A stretch of 64,000 nt of DNA from Tipula vernalis. Lineage: Eukaryota > Arthropoda > Insecta > Diptera > Tipulidae. Both the position numbers and the translations under genes were made by a program. The notes beneath the pieces are model-generated. The model saw only the letters and a list, made by a program, of their open reading frames with translations. It did no database searches and was not told where the DNA came from. This document shows positions 53,101 through 64,000 of the stretch, one piece after another; position 1 is the stretch's first letter, and each line of letters begins with the position of its first letter. The stretch covers positions 55,366,333 to 55,430,332 of the forward strand of contig OY282560.1 in NCBI GenBank assembly GCA_958295665.1, written 5' to 3'.

Positions 53101-54750
53101 TAATATTGATATGTTGGCGTTGGTCGATTCCGGAAGTGAGGGATCGATGATCCGGAAATCCATTGCGGGTTATTTAAAGTTAAGTTTAATCCCGTGCAGT
53201 ATGGAAATAAATGGTTTTAGCGGTGGAACGTACTCAGTTCGAAAAAAGTTATGTCGGAAGTGGTTATGGACGAAATAGTGGCAGAGATCGAAATGTATGT
53301 TGTTGGTGCGGCAACTAAATATCAAATTAACGATTATGAATGGATTAACAGTATTCGAGAAGGTAAATAAAGACAGACGATCGTATCGAGTTTAGTGAGG
53401 TCAATCTAATTTCAATAAGAACCAGTTCATCGAATGAGGAATCAAATGCTGAAAGCATTAATATTGAATGCAAACAATTACAAGTATGTAATAGTAGACA
53501 AATTAAGGTAGATAATCAAATAAATGGTGAAATGTTTAAGGCTAAGATCAAGATGGCCCCAGTCGGAGTTGGGGAAAACCGAATCAATTGAGATGGAAAT
53601 AAAATTAGTAAATCCCGATCCAGTAGTATACAGTCCATATCGTTTATCGCATCACCAGCGGAATGAGGTAAAGGTGATGATTGATGGGCTTTTGCAGAAC
53701 AAAATTATTCGGAATTCGGACTCAACTTATTCCAGCCCAATCGTTTTGACAAAGAAGAAATCTGGGGAGACGAGGATGTGCATCGATTACAGACGGTTGA
53801 ATGAACGAACACGTAGAGATCGATTCCTGTTACCAGTTATCCAGGATCAGATACAAAGGTTAGGAGAGTGTAGTTATTTTACGGTGCTAGATTTAGCATC
53901 GGGATATTATCAGATTCCGATAGCAAAGGAGTCTATACCGTTTACAGCCTTCGTTACTCGTGACGGCCACTATGAGTTTCTGCGGATGCCATTTGGTTTG
54001 GCAAATGCTCCGGCAGCGTGCCAAAGGTTGATGAATAGAATTGCGCGTGAAATGAATGACGAAATTGTCGTGTACATAGACGACATTATTGTACCTAGTC
54101 GAACGATACCAGAAGGTATGTCAAAATTAAGAAAATTATTAGCCGTTTTACAACGAGACAGACTAACACTAAAATTGGAGAAGTGTGAGTTCCTAAAGAA
54201 GAAAGTCGAATTTTTGGGATATGAGGTCTCAGAGGGAACGCTTAAAACGGCAACCATTAAGACAGATGCGATAACCAACTATCCTACCCCTAAGGATAAA
54301 CCCGAAGTTAGGCAGTTTGTTGGATTGGCAAGCTATTTCCGAAAGTTTGTGGCAAATTGTGGAACAATAGTAGAACCTCTGACATGTCTAACACAAAAAG
54401 ACATCGATTTTGAATGGGCGGATGAACAACAAAATGCGTTCGACGAATTAAAAAAGAAATTGGGAAGTCGCGAAGTACTAACTATTTTCAACCCGGAAAA
54501 ACAGCATCGTGTTCTTACTGATGCAAGTTCAAAAGGATTGGCAGGCGTACTACTGCAGATTGATGATGACAAACATGAAACGAGACCTGTTTGTTATTAC
54601 AGCAGGAAAACAACTGTAAATGAAGCGAAGTCTCATTCATATGAATTAGAGGCGTTGGTACTTAATCGGAAGTCAATTTACGTTACTAACCGATTGTACT
54701 GCTTTGAAAACATGGGCAACAAAAAAAGATTTAATACCTCGTATAGGTAG
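53090..54750 (+). pseudogene. Gypsy protease, RT and RNase H
   Basis: Protease MLALVDSGSEGSMI keeps the Asp-Ser-Gly site. A damaged linker with stops (53276-53523) follows. RT 53524-54750: YRLSHHQRNEVKVMIDGLL, ETRMCIDYRRLNERT, FTVLDLASGYYQIPI, MPFGLANAPAACQRLM and VVYIDDIIVPS, all catalytic aspartates present. RNase H: HRVLTDASSKGLAGVLL, RPVCYYSRKTT and SYELEALV. After that, part of the RNase H end is missing and the frame shifts near 54710. Confidence 0.92.
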
Positions 54751-56123
54751 ATGGTGGCTGAAGTTAGCCGAGTTCGAATTTGAGGTGCAGCACAGGGCCG
54801 GAAAACAAATGCAACAAGTTGATGCATTAAGTAGAAATAGTGAAATGCAGGGCGAAGAGCCAGAACCAGCAACCATTGAAGTTTTCCAAATTTCGGAATG
54901 TGAGAGCGACTGGTTAATTGGGATGCAACAGCTAGACGAAAAGTTGTTGAAAATAATTGAAGTTTTAAAACCTGTGACATCTAATGAACGACAATTGCAT
55001 GTGAACTATGAATTGTACGATGGGCGACTGTTCCGTTTAGTTGGCGGCAACAGAAGATGGGTTGTGCCTAAACAAATTAGATGGCGTATAGTGAAATCAA
55101 TGCATGATGATGTTGGTCACGGTGGTGTAGATAAAACGGTGCAAAGGGTAGCCGAACATTTTGTTAAGCATTACATTTCAGCGTGTATTGAATGTTGCTA
55201 TCCCAAACATGTTGAAGGACGACCGGAAGGAGAGACGCATCCTATCGAGAGGGTTGCCTTACCCTTTCAAACTGTGCATCTAGATCATCTTGGGCCATTT
55301 CCGAAGAGCAAATCGGGAAATAACTATCTAATTGTGATGATTGATGGTTTTACTAAATATATGGTGATGTCGGCAGTAAAGGATACATCAACCCAACCAG
55401 TACTTAAGATGATGGATAATTGGACATTACACTTAGGTACTCCAACCAGACTTATAAGTGACCAAGAATCAGCATTTACATCTACTAAATTTGAAAATTA
55501 TAGCAAGGAACATGCAATAAAGCATATAAAGAATGCGGTATCAACCCCTAGGGCTAATGGTCAATTTGAACGATACAATAGGACCGTTTTGGCAATGCTA
55601 AAGGCAAAGGCGTTGAATGATGGTAGGATTTGGGATGTCAACTTAAACAATCTTCAGTGGGTAATAAATAATAGCAAGCACGAAGTTATGAAAGTGTCAC
55701 CTCAGAAGCTAATTCTAACTTACAATCCCAGAAGTATTCTTCAAAATAAATTACTCTTGGCCTTGAATAATGACGATGAGACTACGAAGTTGAACGAGAT
55801 TGTCAAGGAGCGTATCATGTTAGCCGGAAATAAACAAAAGAGAAGATTTGACGCGACCCATAAGACTCTGCGTATCTACCAAGAAGGGGAGTTAGTAAGC
55901 TCCATATCAAATAAAAGCTCCATATCGAGGGTCTTATTTGATAAAACAAGTCCTGCCAAATGATCGATATGTTATTACGAATGTGGAGGGTGCTGAGCAA
56001 GGCAGACGCGGTTACGAGGGTGTGTATGCTAGCGACCGAATGAAGCCATGGTGCATATTACAAGATTTGGATTTTGATGATCCTGATGAGGACATCAGTA
56101 GCGTCAGGATGGACGAACTGTAA
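54704..56123 (+). pseudogene. Gypsy integrase with chromodomain-like tail
   Basis: Begins at the RNase H end (AGKQMQQVDALSRN), then the zinc-binding region (HDDVGHGGVDKTV...CIECCYPKH). Core: TVHLDHLGPFP, RLISDQESAFTS and NGQFERYNRT, so DDE is intact, and the frame is open for 420 codons. Near 55900 a short duplication of 'agctccatat' and a frameshift interrupt it. The tail continues at 55938 with IKQVLPNDRYVITNVEG and ends at 56121, Asp/Glu rich. This is the longest intact integrase of the window. Confidence 0.9.
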
Positions 56124-56744
56124 CCGCATATAGAAACGCTGTGTGGAATCTAAATTCCACAAAACAAATATGATTGGACAACCCTGAAAAGGAATAATGA
56201 AAAAATGGAAAAAACGAAACGCGGGTGGGAGAACAAAAATCATAGACATAGAAAGAAGACATATACGATACTCATGAAGAGTAAGTTGAAAATAAAAACA
56301 GTAATTACAGTGAGGTAACGTGGCGGGCCCCATTTAGTGTTACAATATGTGTAGCGATTGTGGGGCCAAACTTTACTCCGGGTGAATTTCTGCCCAATTC
56401 TATAAAAAAAACACAGTTATTTTCGAGATTGGATCGGGTAACTACTTCCGTTTACTCTTTCTGTTTTAAATCCGCCACACTAACAAATACTCAGATTATC
56501 TAAATAATATTTACCTGGATTAACGTCGACCTTTAAAAAGCTATTATATAATTCTGAATTAAGTTTGTCTTAGATTTTTTTCAAGAAAAACTGTGCCTGT
56601 AACATTCACGTTACACAATCTACCTCCGACTATTAATAAACCAAATTTATCTCAAGCCTAAATTGAACGGCTAACGTTCAACATTTAAATTTACTAAACA
56701 ACCGTCGGTAGTTTGTCCGTAAATAAAACTAATAAAAAATGTAT
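56124..56744. other. Non-coding; possible LTR of preceding Gypsy element
   Basis: A GC-richer 'gtggcgggccccatttag' precedes 'tgttacaatatgtg' at 56338, which could start a 3' LTR; no second copy is available to prove it. The rest is AT-rich. Confidence 0.45.
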
Positions 56745-57840
56745 ACCATGGTCCTTTCTTAGAAGAATTTGACTTCGAAGTTATTCATAAAGCTGGAGCC
56801 CTAAATAAAAATGCCGATGCTCTCAGCCGCATTTAAATTCCGCAGATTGATAATCAATCCTCTAACAATATAGATGAACCTTCAAATTCAAAATATAATC
56901 CTGAAGACTATACTCCATCAATAATCATGAATCCTTTAACTCCGAGACATTCTTTGAAAAGAATTCCTTAAGCAATAATATTCATGTTTATTCATATTTT
57001 GATCCTTCTATCTCTACACTTGAAGAGCAAGATTTAAGTGTAAATTCCTATTGTGGAAACAACGCAATACATTCTAATTCTAATCTAATTAATGTGATAA
57101 CGCGATCGCAAACTAGGAAGTTACCATCAGACACTTCTAATACAAAAGCAGTAACATTTCATAACGTACCCAGTGACAGTGATAGTGAAATATCATGTTC
57201 AGAATCATTACAAAACGAAAATTCTCTAATAGAAATCAATGATCCTGAAATCGAACTAAACCTTATTAAGCAATTTCATTTATCGCCTCTAGGAGGACAT
57301 CAAGGAGTTAGTCGTACTTTTAACCGCATGAATCAGTATTGCTATTTTCTTAAAATGTACGCTAAAATCGAATCATTCGAGAGAGATCCTGTGTTCTATG
57401 TCAAAGGAACAAGGTTAGCCGCATCAACAAAATACCTTTGAAGATAACTATATCATCAAAAGTTTTAATGGAAATAAATATACTATATACTCACCATCCA
57501 GGATGATTTATCAAAATATTCTGTCGAAGCAGAAATCCAGAAAGCAAAAAGTGTTGCTAAATGATTTTTTAACCATTTCGTATGTTTATATGGCACACCA
57601 AAAATTATTTTGACAGATCAAGGGTCGAATTTTTTGAGTAAATTCTTTTCTGAGTGCTGTAAATTACTCAAAATTCAAAAAATAAATTCTACAGCATTCC
57701 ATCCACAAACCAATGGAGTTCTAGAATGAACACATCGTACATTGGTCGAATATCTCCGAAATTTTATTGATCATGATAAATTGGATTGGGATAATTGGTT
57801 ACCTTATTGCATGTTTTGTTTTAATACCACTCTAGGTTGT
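56745..57840 (+). pseudogene. Decayed Gypsy RNase H end and integrase fragment
   Basis: EEFDFEVIHKAGALNKNADALSR marks the RNase H end (56765-56835), then stops. 57094-57441 contains SPLGGHQGVSRTFNRMNQYCYF, the integrase zinc-binding start. After a gap the core resumes at 57500 with LTIQDDLSKYSV, GTPKIILTDQGSNFLSKFF and HPQTNGVLE*THRTLVEYLRNF. A TGA follows the catalytic Glu, another stop is near 57560, and the first catalytic Asp is deleted. Ends at about 57835. It is a different lineage (412/17.6-like motifs) from the element at 51870-56123. Confidence 0.83.
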
Positions 57841-58676
57841 GTTGCTTATTTCTAGAATTGCTGTTGTTTATAGAAGGAATTTTCTTCAGTTTTGTCTGTA
57901 TATAGAATTCAGTGCTGTCGCTCTGAAAACTTTAAACGGAATACGTTCCAAATTTTTCACAATAGTTAGACCTTAGACATAAATAATTGTTGTTGTTTTG
58001 TGTTTTAAAAAATCACAGTTTCACAATCAGTTTTTGATTCAAATTTAAATATTAAAAGAAAACTGTTTTAGTTATTGGTTTAGAGCTCTTTATAAAGCTC
58101 TTTTACCATTAAAGCGTTAAGTTCTGTATATACTACGAGCTAAATAGTTTTTAACGCGGCCACAACTCTCCACGAGATCACAGACATTTTTAGGTTATCG
58201 TTTTGAGACTTTTAAGGTTTTATCGTAGAGAAGAGTACCGATCAGCGAAACCGGAAGTGAAATTTTTAATTTTTAACTATTTTTAAATGCTATACTATTT
58301 GCTAAATGACTGCAGAAACTATCTTACAATATTATTTTTATATGGAAGTGTTAATCTAAGCTTAAAGAAGGATTTGAGTTTATTGTAAATTCAGTCCTAT
58401 ACATACATATATCGTTTTTGTTCGGCAAGGCTAAATGACCTAAAACTTTGTCTTGCAGCGTAATTTTTGTATTCAGTAGGTACTGAATTTAAATATCTGG
58501 TCAAAACTGATAAATTATTTTGGTAAAATCAGGTAATCTTTGTGATGTTTTAGTTTATCTGAAGTTGTAAAGTTATAAGTTTTAAAAAACTCGGAATTAT
58601 CGTTTTATAATTTTCAGATATTTTCCTAATCTCGGAGTTATGGACATTATCAACACATACGAAAAACCGACGATGG
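57841..58676. other. Non-coding region
   Basis: No gene or element end recognised. Confidence 0.55.
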
Positions 58677-59249
58677 TCTATATATGACATTTTATAGTTA
58701 CCAGAGCGGAGCATATTCCCCGTCGTATCCCTATGTATCCCTATGTCCCTATATCCCTATGTATGCTTAAATCTTTAAAACTACGCAACGGATTTTGTTG
58801 CGGTTTTTTTTTAATAGATAGGGTGATTGAAGAGGAAGGTTAATAAATACTGTTATTTTTGAGGTTTCTAATGTGATGTCGTAAATAATTACATTTTTTC
58901 CGCTTACATTGAAAACGCAGGCTGAACCCTACGAGATTTATCAAAATAATGTACTAAGTATTGTACACGTTGTTGTTGATGATTGTTGATTATCTTTTGT
59001 TTTAGTCGCACGAATTTAATTAAAATCGTAGTTTAAGTTGAGGTATTTCAGTTAAAAAAAAGAACTGAATAGAATAGGTAGCTTTTGTTTTTTATGATTA
59101 TTGATTATCATTTGTTTCTAAATCATTTGTTTCTAAATGGTTAGTATTTAGATATTTTTTACTGCGGCACATACTTATAATATGTCAATTTGTGCATAGG
59201 TAATCATACATATAGAACTGAGTAAATTTTGTACAGAAATTATAAAGTC
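58677..59249 (+). promoter_or_regulatory. Helitron 5' leader
   Basis: Contains 4-5 'ccctatgta' type repeats (58728-58765) and 'gcggttttttttaatagatagggtgattgaagaggaagg' near 58800-58840. Non-coding until the ATG at 59250. Start coordinate approximate. Confidence 0.6.
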
Positions 59250-61290
59250 ATGTCTGGAAGACGTCGTCGTTCGAACATAGGTCGTAGTACAGTGAATGCC
59301 AGAAGAGTACGTTCAGCAAGAGATGAATCGTCAACGGAACGTGAGGCTCGCCTCAGTCAAGCTCGGGATAGATATAGAGCTGAGAGAGAGAGAGAATCTT
59401 CAGTAGAGCGTGAGGTTCGCCGCAGCCGGGATCGAGATAGGCATACGGTTCACAGGGACAGAGAATCATCAGTAGAGCGTGAGGCTCGACTCAGTCAGCT
59501 TCGGGATAGATATAAAGCTGAGAGAGAGAGAATCTTCAGTAGAGCGTGAGGTTCGCCGCAGCCGGGATAGGGATAGACATCGAATACAGAGAGCCATAGA
59601 ATCATCAGCACAAGTTACTAATTCATGGGTAAATAAAGAAAATTCTGCCATGAATTACGATCCTTCGATTTCTTACAAGGACGATCGTATAGTATCAATA
59701 GGTACTATGTCAGTAGTGTGTGAACATTGCTTGGCATTGAAATTCAAGGACGAATCGAAAGGCATGTGTTATTACAAGGAAAAGTCAAATTAGAAGAAAA
59801 TCTCCCTCCACCTGAACCACTTCACTCTCTTCTTACGGGTGATCATCAGAAATCCAAACAATTCATGCGCAATAAACGCATTTCAAATGACCTCTTTTAA
59901 GAGTAAGCAAGTCGTTGAGCGTGGGTTCATGCCTACATTTAAAATTCAAGGGCAAGTGTACCACTTAGCTGGGAGCTTGCTACCACTTCGACCCGATGAT
60001 CACAAATTTCTGCAAATATATTTTATTGCAGATCCAGATACACAAGCATATACGCGGTGTTCAAGTGTTGCACAGCCAATTGATAGAGATTTGATTAGAT
60101 CTCTCCAAGATATGTTACATTCTCATAATTGCTACATACAGTCTTTCAAAACTGCGATTGAGAGTGTTCCAGCAGATACTCCTGACTTTAATGTCGTAAT
60201 CCATGCAAATAAAGTTCCTGTTGGAGAACACAGAGGACGATACAATGCGCCTTCCACGAGTGAAGTAGCAGTGGTGATAGCTGGACAGCAATTTGACAAA
60301 AGAGATATTGTATTGCATAGTCGTGATGATAATTTGCAAAAAATTTCAGAGTTACACAGATCTTATGACAGCTTACAATATCCGTTGATGCTATGTCGTA
60401 GAGAAAATGGTTATGCCATTAATATTTCTCAAGTTGACCCAATCAGTGGTACACCTCTGCGTAAAAGAGTGTCATGTATGAACTACTATTGCTACCGTAT
60501 AATGACAAGACGTAACAATTTCAACACTTTGCTTAGATATGGAATGTTAACAAATCAATACTTGGTAGATCAATATGCGAAAATTGAATCTGAGAGATTG
60601 GCCTACATCCGTAATAATCAAACTAAATTGAGAGCCGAAAATTACGTTCATCTTCAGGATGCTTTACAGGCGAATGAACACCGCAACGGCATTGGGCAGT
60701 TGGTTATACTACCTTCATCATTCACAGGTGGACCTCGATATTTACACGAAAAATCGCAAGACGCCATGACTTACGTCAGAAATTACGGCAAGCCTGATTT
60801 ATTTATAACTGCAACATGTAACCCAAATTGGCCGGAAATCAAAGAAAATATTAACACCAATTTAACTCCACAAGACAGATACGATATAGTTAACAGAGTC
60901 TTCCATTTAAAAGTACAGAAACTCCTGCACCTCATTAACAAGTCTCATATCTTCGGTCCGCCGCGCTGTCATATGTACACAATAGAATGGCAGAAACGTG
61001 GCTTGCCACATGTACACCTGCTGGTGTGGTTAGTGAAGAAAATTAGACCAAACCAAATTGACAGGGTTATTTCAGCTGAATTACCGGATAAAGATGAAGA
61101 TCCTATCCTGTACGGAATCGTAAAGAAACATATGGTACACGGCCCTAGCGGGACTTTAAACCCGAATTATCCATGTATGCGAGATTCTAAATGCAGCAAA
61201 AAATTTCCGAAGTCGTTCCAAACTCAAACAAGTACTAGCGATGACGGATATCCCAAATATCGTCGACGATCGCCAGAACAGGGTGGGTAA
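59250..61290 (+). pseudogene. Helitron protein N-terminus and Rep domain, first part
   Basis: Starts MSGRRRRSNIG, with an Arg/Ser/Glu-rich section repeated (SSVEREVRRSRDRDR). A 136-bp internal duplication with one GA dinucleotide fewer in the second copy throws the frame near 59525. Another frameshift lies near 59780. The main frame 59839-61290 covers the Helitron-like N domain (FQMTSF, VDPISGTPLRKRVSCM, YLVDQYAKIESERL), motif FITATCNPNWPEI, and the HUH motif in EWQKRGLPHVHLLVWL (about 60986-61030). It ends with TAA at 61288, with reading continuous beyond in the same frame. Confidence 0.9.
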
Positions 61291-62935
61291 AATGCTACCG
61301 TCCGAAACCATGATATTGATAACCAATGAATCGTTCCCTATAATCCGCTCCTTTTGAAAATTTTTAATGCCCACATCAACGTAGAGTTGTGCAATTCAAT
61401 AAAGTCAATCCAATATGTTACTAAGTACATTAATAAAGGCAGTGATCAAGCCACTTTCAGCATACAATCACCAAATGAAGTGGAAAATATCAATCTGGAC
61501 GTTACATCTGCAGCTCTGAAGCTGTATGGAGGATTTTATCATTCGAAGTGCACGACCGGGCTCCCACAATTGTCCACCTTGCAGTTCATTTAGAAAATGG
61601 ACAAAGAGTATATTTCACTGAGAACAATTTACAAGAAGTTGTTAATAACCCGCGGGATACAACATTGACAGCATTCTTCAAGTTATGTGCTCAAGATCAT
61701 TTCGCGAAAACACTGACATATGACAGAGTTCCAAGTTACTATACATGGAACCAGAGTTCTAAAACTTTCCAACGGCGAAAACAAGGTACTGCGGTTGATG
61801 GTTTCCCCGGAGTAAAAAAACGGATGCTCTTGGCAGAGTCTACGTGATTCAGCCCAACAACAGCGAATGCTTTTATCTGAGAATGTTACTGCATATTGTA
61901 AAAGGCCCGACATCCTTTGCACACCTAAGAACTGTACAAGGTGTTGTTTACAATACTTATCAAGCAGCATGCAAAGCTATGGGGCTCTTTGAAAACGATT
62001 CTCACTGGGAAAACACATTATCAGAAGCAGCTGTTTGTAGTTCAGCTACATCATTAAGATATTTATTTTCCGTCATAGTAGCGTTTTGTCAAGAAACTGA
62101 TTCTGTTAATCTATGGAATAAATTTCAAGAAAATATGGCCAGTGATATTCTGATTCGGCGACGGCGAGAGTTAAACTCAGATGATGTACAATATGATCAA
62201 AACATATTTGACGAAGCATTATTTGAATTGAACAAAGTAGTGCAATTACTTTCGGGTAAATCGATCAAGGATTTTGGGCTGCCGATGCCAGCTAATACTA
62301 CTAACTCAGATTTAACTAACAGTGCCGAATACACAAGAGAAACATCATACGATCAAACGAGACTTTTACAAAATATAGCTCAAGATGAGCCACGATTAAA
62401 CATCGATCAGAAAAAAGTATTCACTGCATTACTATCAATTGATAACAATGAAGGGAAATTGTTTTTCCTTGATGCCCCAAGAGGTACAGGAAAAACCTTT
62501 TTAATCAATCTGCTTTTAAAAAAACTGAGATCTACCGGAAAAATTGCGTTAGCTGTTGCATCATCCGGCATTGCCGCTACGCTTTTGGAAGGAGGCCGAA
62601 CCGCACACTCTACATTCAAGCTCCCGCTGAAAATCGCCACATATGAAAATAACAGCGTCTGTAGTGTTTCTAAACAGAGTAATACAGGAAAATTGATGCG
62701 TGACTGCTCATTAATAGTCTGGGACGAAGCTACCATGTCAAACAAGACGTCTGTGGAAGCACTGGATAGGACAATGCGCGATTTGCGCAACAAAAATTCA
62801 CCTATGGGTGGATGTACAATTCTGTTTTTAGGAGATTTTCGTCAAATCCTATCAGTTGTGACTCGAGGAACACGTGCTGACGAAATAAATGCTTCCCTAA
62901 AAGATCCAACCTTTGGCCACATGTCAATAAATTAG
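61291..62935 (+). pseudogene. Helitron Rep tyrosines and helicase, first half
   Basis: After a second in-frame stop (near 61327), NAHINVELCNS and QYVTKYINKGSD carry the paired tyrosines of the Y2 Rep active site (about 61413-61425). Frameshifts near 61550 and 61815 follow. The frame 61844-62935 is the Pif1-type helicase: FLDAPRGTGKTFLINLLL (Walker A, with Arg where Gly is usual before GTGKT), SSGIAATLLEGGRTAHS, LIVWDEATMSNK (Walker B) and ILFLGDFRQIL. It ends at TAG 62933, with another frameshift. Confidence 0.92.
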
Positions 62936-63714
62936 AGCTTAAAACTAATATGAGGGTTTCGTCATCTCCACGTGAGAACAGCCTATTTCCAGAGATGCTG
63001 CTAAAAGTTGGCAATGGAGAGTTAACACAAAGTGAGGGAAGGATTAACCTAGAAAACCTTTGTGTTTTGATAGACAACATCCAAGAGTTAGTCAACAATG
63101 TCTATCCTGACATTGATAACATAAGTTATAAGACAATATCTTGGTTTAAAGAAAGAGCGATTCTGTCACCAACTAACGAACAAGTAGATAAGGTAAATAA
63201 CTTGATTCTTTCAAAGATTGATGCGCCGACGAAAATATACTACTCGGTCGATACTGTTCTCGATTTGGAAGAAGCTGTTCATTTTCCTACAGAATTTCTA
63301 AACTCTTTGAACCCGTTTGGACTCTCTCCTCACAAAATGGTGTTTAAAGTAGGTTGTCCTGTTATTTTATTAAGAAACCTGAATCCACCTAAACTTTGCA
63401 ATGGCACGCGTTTGCTGGATGTCACAGGATGTGGTACCGGAGAAGATGTATTGATTCCCCGAATCCCTCTGATACCATCGGATTTACCCTTCCAATTTAA
63501 ACGTTTACAGTTTCCGGTAAAGACATCTTTTGCAATGACCATTAATAAATCGCAGGGTCAAACCTTCAACGTTGCAGGCTTAGATTTGAGCGTTGACTGT
63601 TTTTCACATGGCCAACTGTAAGTCGCTCTTTCAAGAGTAACCTCTAGAGAAAACATGTTTGTATTGTCTAATGACAAGAAAGCTGTGAACGTTGTATATA
63701 AAGACATTCTGTAA
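62936..63714 (+). pseudogene. Helitron helicase C-terminal part
   Basis: Frame 62950-63621 holds WFKERAILSPTNEQVDKVN, NPFGLSPHKMVFKVGCPVILLRNL, GLCNGTRL-like KLCNGTRLL and FAMTINKSQGQTF, the late helicase motifs. A TAA at 63619 (FSHGQL*VALSRVTSRENM) replaces a conserved Tyr position. Without it the frame would end at 63714. 270 bp of non-coding sequence follow before the 3' terminus. Confidence 0.9.
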
Positions 63715-63960
63715 TATATTAATTGTTGTTGTAAAAATAAAATAAATAGGTAAAAATGTAAAAAGTAAAAAAGTAAAAATGTAGTGTATGAATTTAGATA
63801 TTCCAAAGATAGAAGGAAATCTTCATGGTATAGGGAAAGGGGAATTGTTTTACTCCAAATTTAACGAGTGCGGGCCACGGGCAGTAATGAATCAATCAAA
63901 ACTACTGGATCGATTTTAATCATTTTTTCAGTGAGTGACAGAGGCTATATATTTTATACC

Positions 63961-63986
63961 CGTGCGAAGCCGGAGCGGGCCGCTAG
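63961..63986 (+). terminator. Helitron 3' terminal hairpin and CTAG end
   Basis: 'cgtgcgaagccggagcggg' with the preceding 'acc' can fold a short GC stem, followed by 'ccgctag' and T. This is the recognised end signal of Helitron rolling-circle transposition, not a transcription terminator in the bacterial sense. Confidence 0.85.
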
Positions 63987-64000
63987 TTAGTTTATATAAT

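Larger units (their letters stand above)
51870..56123 (+). mobile_element. Ty3/Gypsy retrotransposon (SAP-type gag), decayed
   Basis: Plus-strand gag, protease, RT, RNase H, integrase and chromodomain-like tail. LTRs are not resolved; a possible 3' LTR start 'tgttacaatatg' lies at 56338. Gag has lost its frame in the middle, while pol is comparatively clean. It differs in sequence from the Mag-like and SAP-gag elements elsewhere in the window. Confidence 0.87.
58677..63986 (+). mobile_element. Helitron, full length but inactivated (~5.3 kb)
   Basis: 3' terminus: GC-rich hairpin region 'cccgtgcgaagccggagcgggc' followed by CTAG at 63983-63986 and T, the classic Helitron end. 5' side: 'tctatatatgacattttatag' at 58677, then 'tatccctatgtatccctatg' repeats and 'aaactacgcaacggattttg', a leader familiar from insect Helitrons. 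The exact 5' TC is uncertain, because the preceding base is G rather than A. The interior encodes a Rep/helicase protein with many breaks. Confidence 0.87.

Noticed and set aside
59250..59550. SR-type splicing factor (Arg/Ser/Glu repeats)
   Set aside because: It leads, through short frameshifts, into the Helitron Rep domain and lies between that domain and the Helitron 5' leader, so it is the element's own N-terminus.

Overview
The window looks like transposon-packed, AT-rich DNA (probably heterochromatin) from an insect, most likely a dipteran. That call rests on the families present: BEL/Pao, several Ty3/Gypsy lineages including an env-bearing errantivirus relative, Jockey, RNase-H-bearing I/LOA-group non-LTR elements, a tRNA-derived SINE, a FLYWCH/MULE transposase and a Helitron. 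I see no complete host gene. The only candidate host coding sequence is one possible terminal exon at 8771-8943 (minus).

Layout: 1-7119 is a satellite of about 43 monomers, mostly 172 bp, with a 7-monomer, 1187-bp higher-order repeat in its left third. It runs without a break into a BEL/Pao integrase fragment (7089-7986) and shares about 45 bp with it. After an AT-rich gap comes a minus-strand Mag-like Gypsy element with a 221-bp 3' LTR (9925-13745). It abuts a plus-strand I/LOA-group non-LTR element (13746-18915). 18916-21720 is unexplained AT-rich DNA.

21726-30748 is a BEL/Pao insertion with both ends and an exact 5-bp target duplication. Its 5' LTR has lost most of its interior. Its leader carries a nested 3.0-kb TIR element (22076-25080) with an exact 9-bp duplication and its own 161-bp tandem array. 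30754-35380 holds a 'gccgacaggacagatg' minisatellite, two SINE copies (one with a 10-bp target duplication) and a broken FLYWCH/MULE transposase. 35550-39313 is a truncated SAP-gag Gypsy element plus a second, inverted LTR. The two LTRs face each other around a 250-bp MITE with perfect 45-bp TIRs, and the second LTR is split by a 1.06-kb insert carrying an uninterrupted 80-copy GACAGACT array.

39314-50035 is a minus-strand pile of Jockey, a second I/LOA-group element and an errantivirus-like element that still has env. 51870-56123 is a plus-strand Gypsy element, 56745-57840 a decayed Gypsy integrase fragment, and about 58677-63986 a full-length but inactivated Helitron whose 3' CTAG end is visible.

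Every long coding region carries stops, frameshifts, deletions or catalytic substitutions, so this is a graveyard of elements. The informative part is the order of events: satellite seeding next to BEL, DNA transposon into LTR element, minisatellite insert into LTR, and stacked non-LTR insertions. All family assignments come from reading motifs. No database search was possible, and outer boundaries not marked by a target duplication are approximate.
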